From: Tubulinosema ratisbonensis
Lineage: Eukaryota > Microsporidia > Tubulinosematidae
Length of the DNA: 17,566 nucleotides
Assembly (NCBI GenBank): GCA_004000155.1
Contig: RCSS01000137.1
Location: 1-17,566 of the forward strand
Direction of reading: 5' to 3'
Below the pieces are notes generated by a model. The model saw only the letters and a list, made by a program, of their open reading frames with translations. It was not told the origin of the DNA and did no database searches. The number at the start of each line of letters is the position of its first letter. The first letter of the stretch is position 1. This document shows, piece after piece, positions 17,521 through 17,566 of the stretch. The position numbers were made by a program, and so were the translations under genes.

Positions 17521-17566
17521 AAAAGTATTTTTTTTACGTATTTATACTTTTTTAATTTAAAAATCC
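17521..17566. promoter_or_regulatory. Upstream edge of the 352-residue gene
   Basis: Only 46 bases upstream of the minus-strand start are present. On that strand they are AT-rich (TTTTTAAATTAAAAAAGTATAA-like). AAATT and TATAA words are visible, but no promoter can be assigned. Confidence 0.25.

Noticed and set aside
1..17566. tRNA and rRNA genes
   Set aside because: I looked for T-arm-like GGTTCRA words with cloverleaf context and conserved rRNA segments and found none, though a covariance search could not be run.

Overview
This is a very AT-rich window (roughly four fifths A+T by eye). It has three intact protein genes: two close together near the left end and one at the right end. About 13.7 kb with no intact gene lies between them. 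The sequence suggests a nuclear genome of a microsporidian, or a similarly reduced and AT-rich eukaryote. The genes are short and intronless. One encodes a trimmed RNA-cleaving nuclease of the INTS11 group. One stop codon overlaps an AATAAA signal, and start codons tend to follow AATTT-type sequence. I infer a gene-poor, expanded microsporidian genome of the kind known from some mosquito and Daphnia parasites; the species cannot be named from the sequence.

Left end (1-2990): a small C2H2 zinc-finger gene on the minus strand (471-896) is divergent from an INTS11/CPSF73-type metallo-beta-lactamase/beta-CASP nuclease on the plus strand (1261-2721). They share a 360-base intergenic region that holds a pentanucleotide microsatellite. 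Beyond the zinc-finger stop codon, a purine-rich 33-codon frame continues in another phase. The annotated end may therefore be a one-base frameshift. AT-only tandem repeats follow the nuclease gene.

Middle (about 2990-16460): no intact gene, but the stretch is not blank. Read by eye on both strands, it contains islands of higher GC and coding-like composition, broken by stops and frameshifts. The two clearest are decayed transposases: a Mutator-like (MULE) relic on the minus strand (5840-7080) and a Merlin/IS1016-type relic on the plus strand (14881-15691). A zinc-knuckle-like relic followed by a possible integrase-tail relic (9202-10151) suggests a degraded LTR element. Several others are unrecognised former genes, mainly 4408-4800(-), 12601-13259(+) and 13476-14278(-). 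A cysteine-containing seven-residue repeat frame lies at 12327-12488(-) over an exact 21-bp tandem repeat. The remaining patches are weak and are labelled so.

Right end (16462-17520): a 352-residue minus-strand protein with an N-terminal hydrophobic anchor or signal peptide and long charged helical stretches. Its function is unrecognised.

Nothing shows that the three intact genes act together. The zinc-finger protein and the nuclease could both act in nuclear RNA metabolism; the third looks secreted or membrane-anchored.
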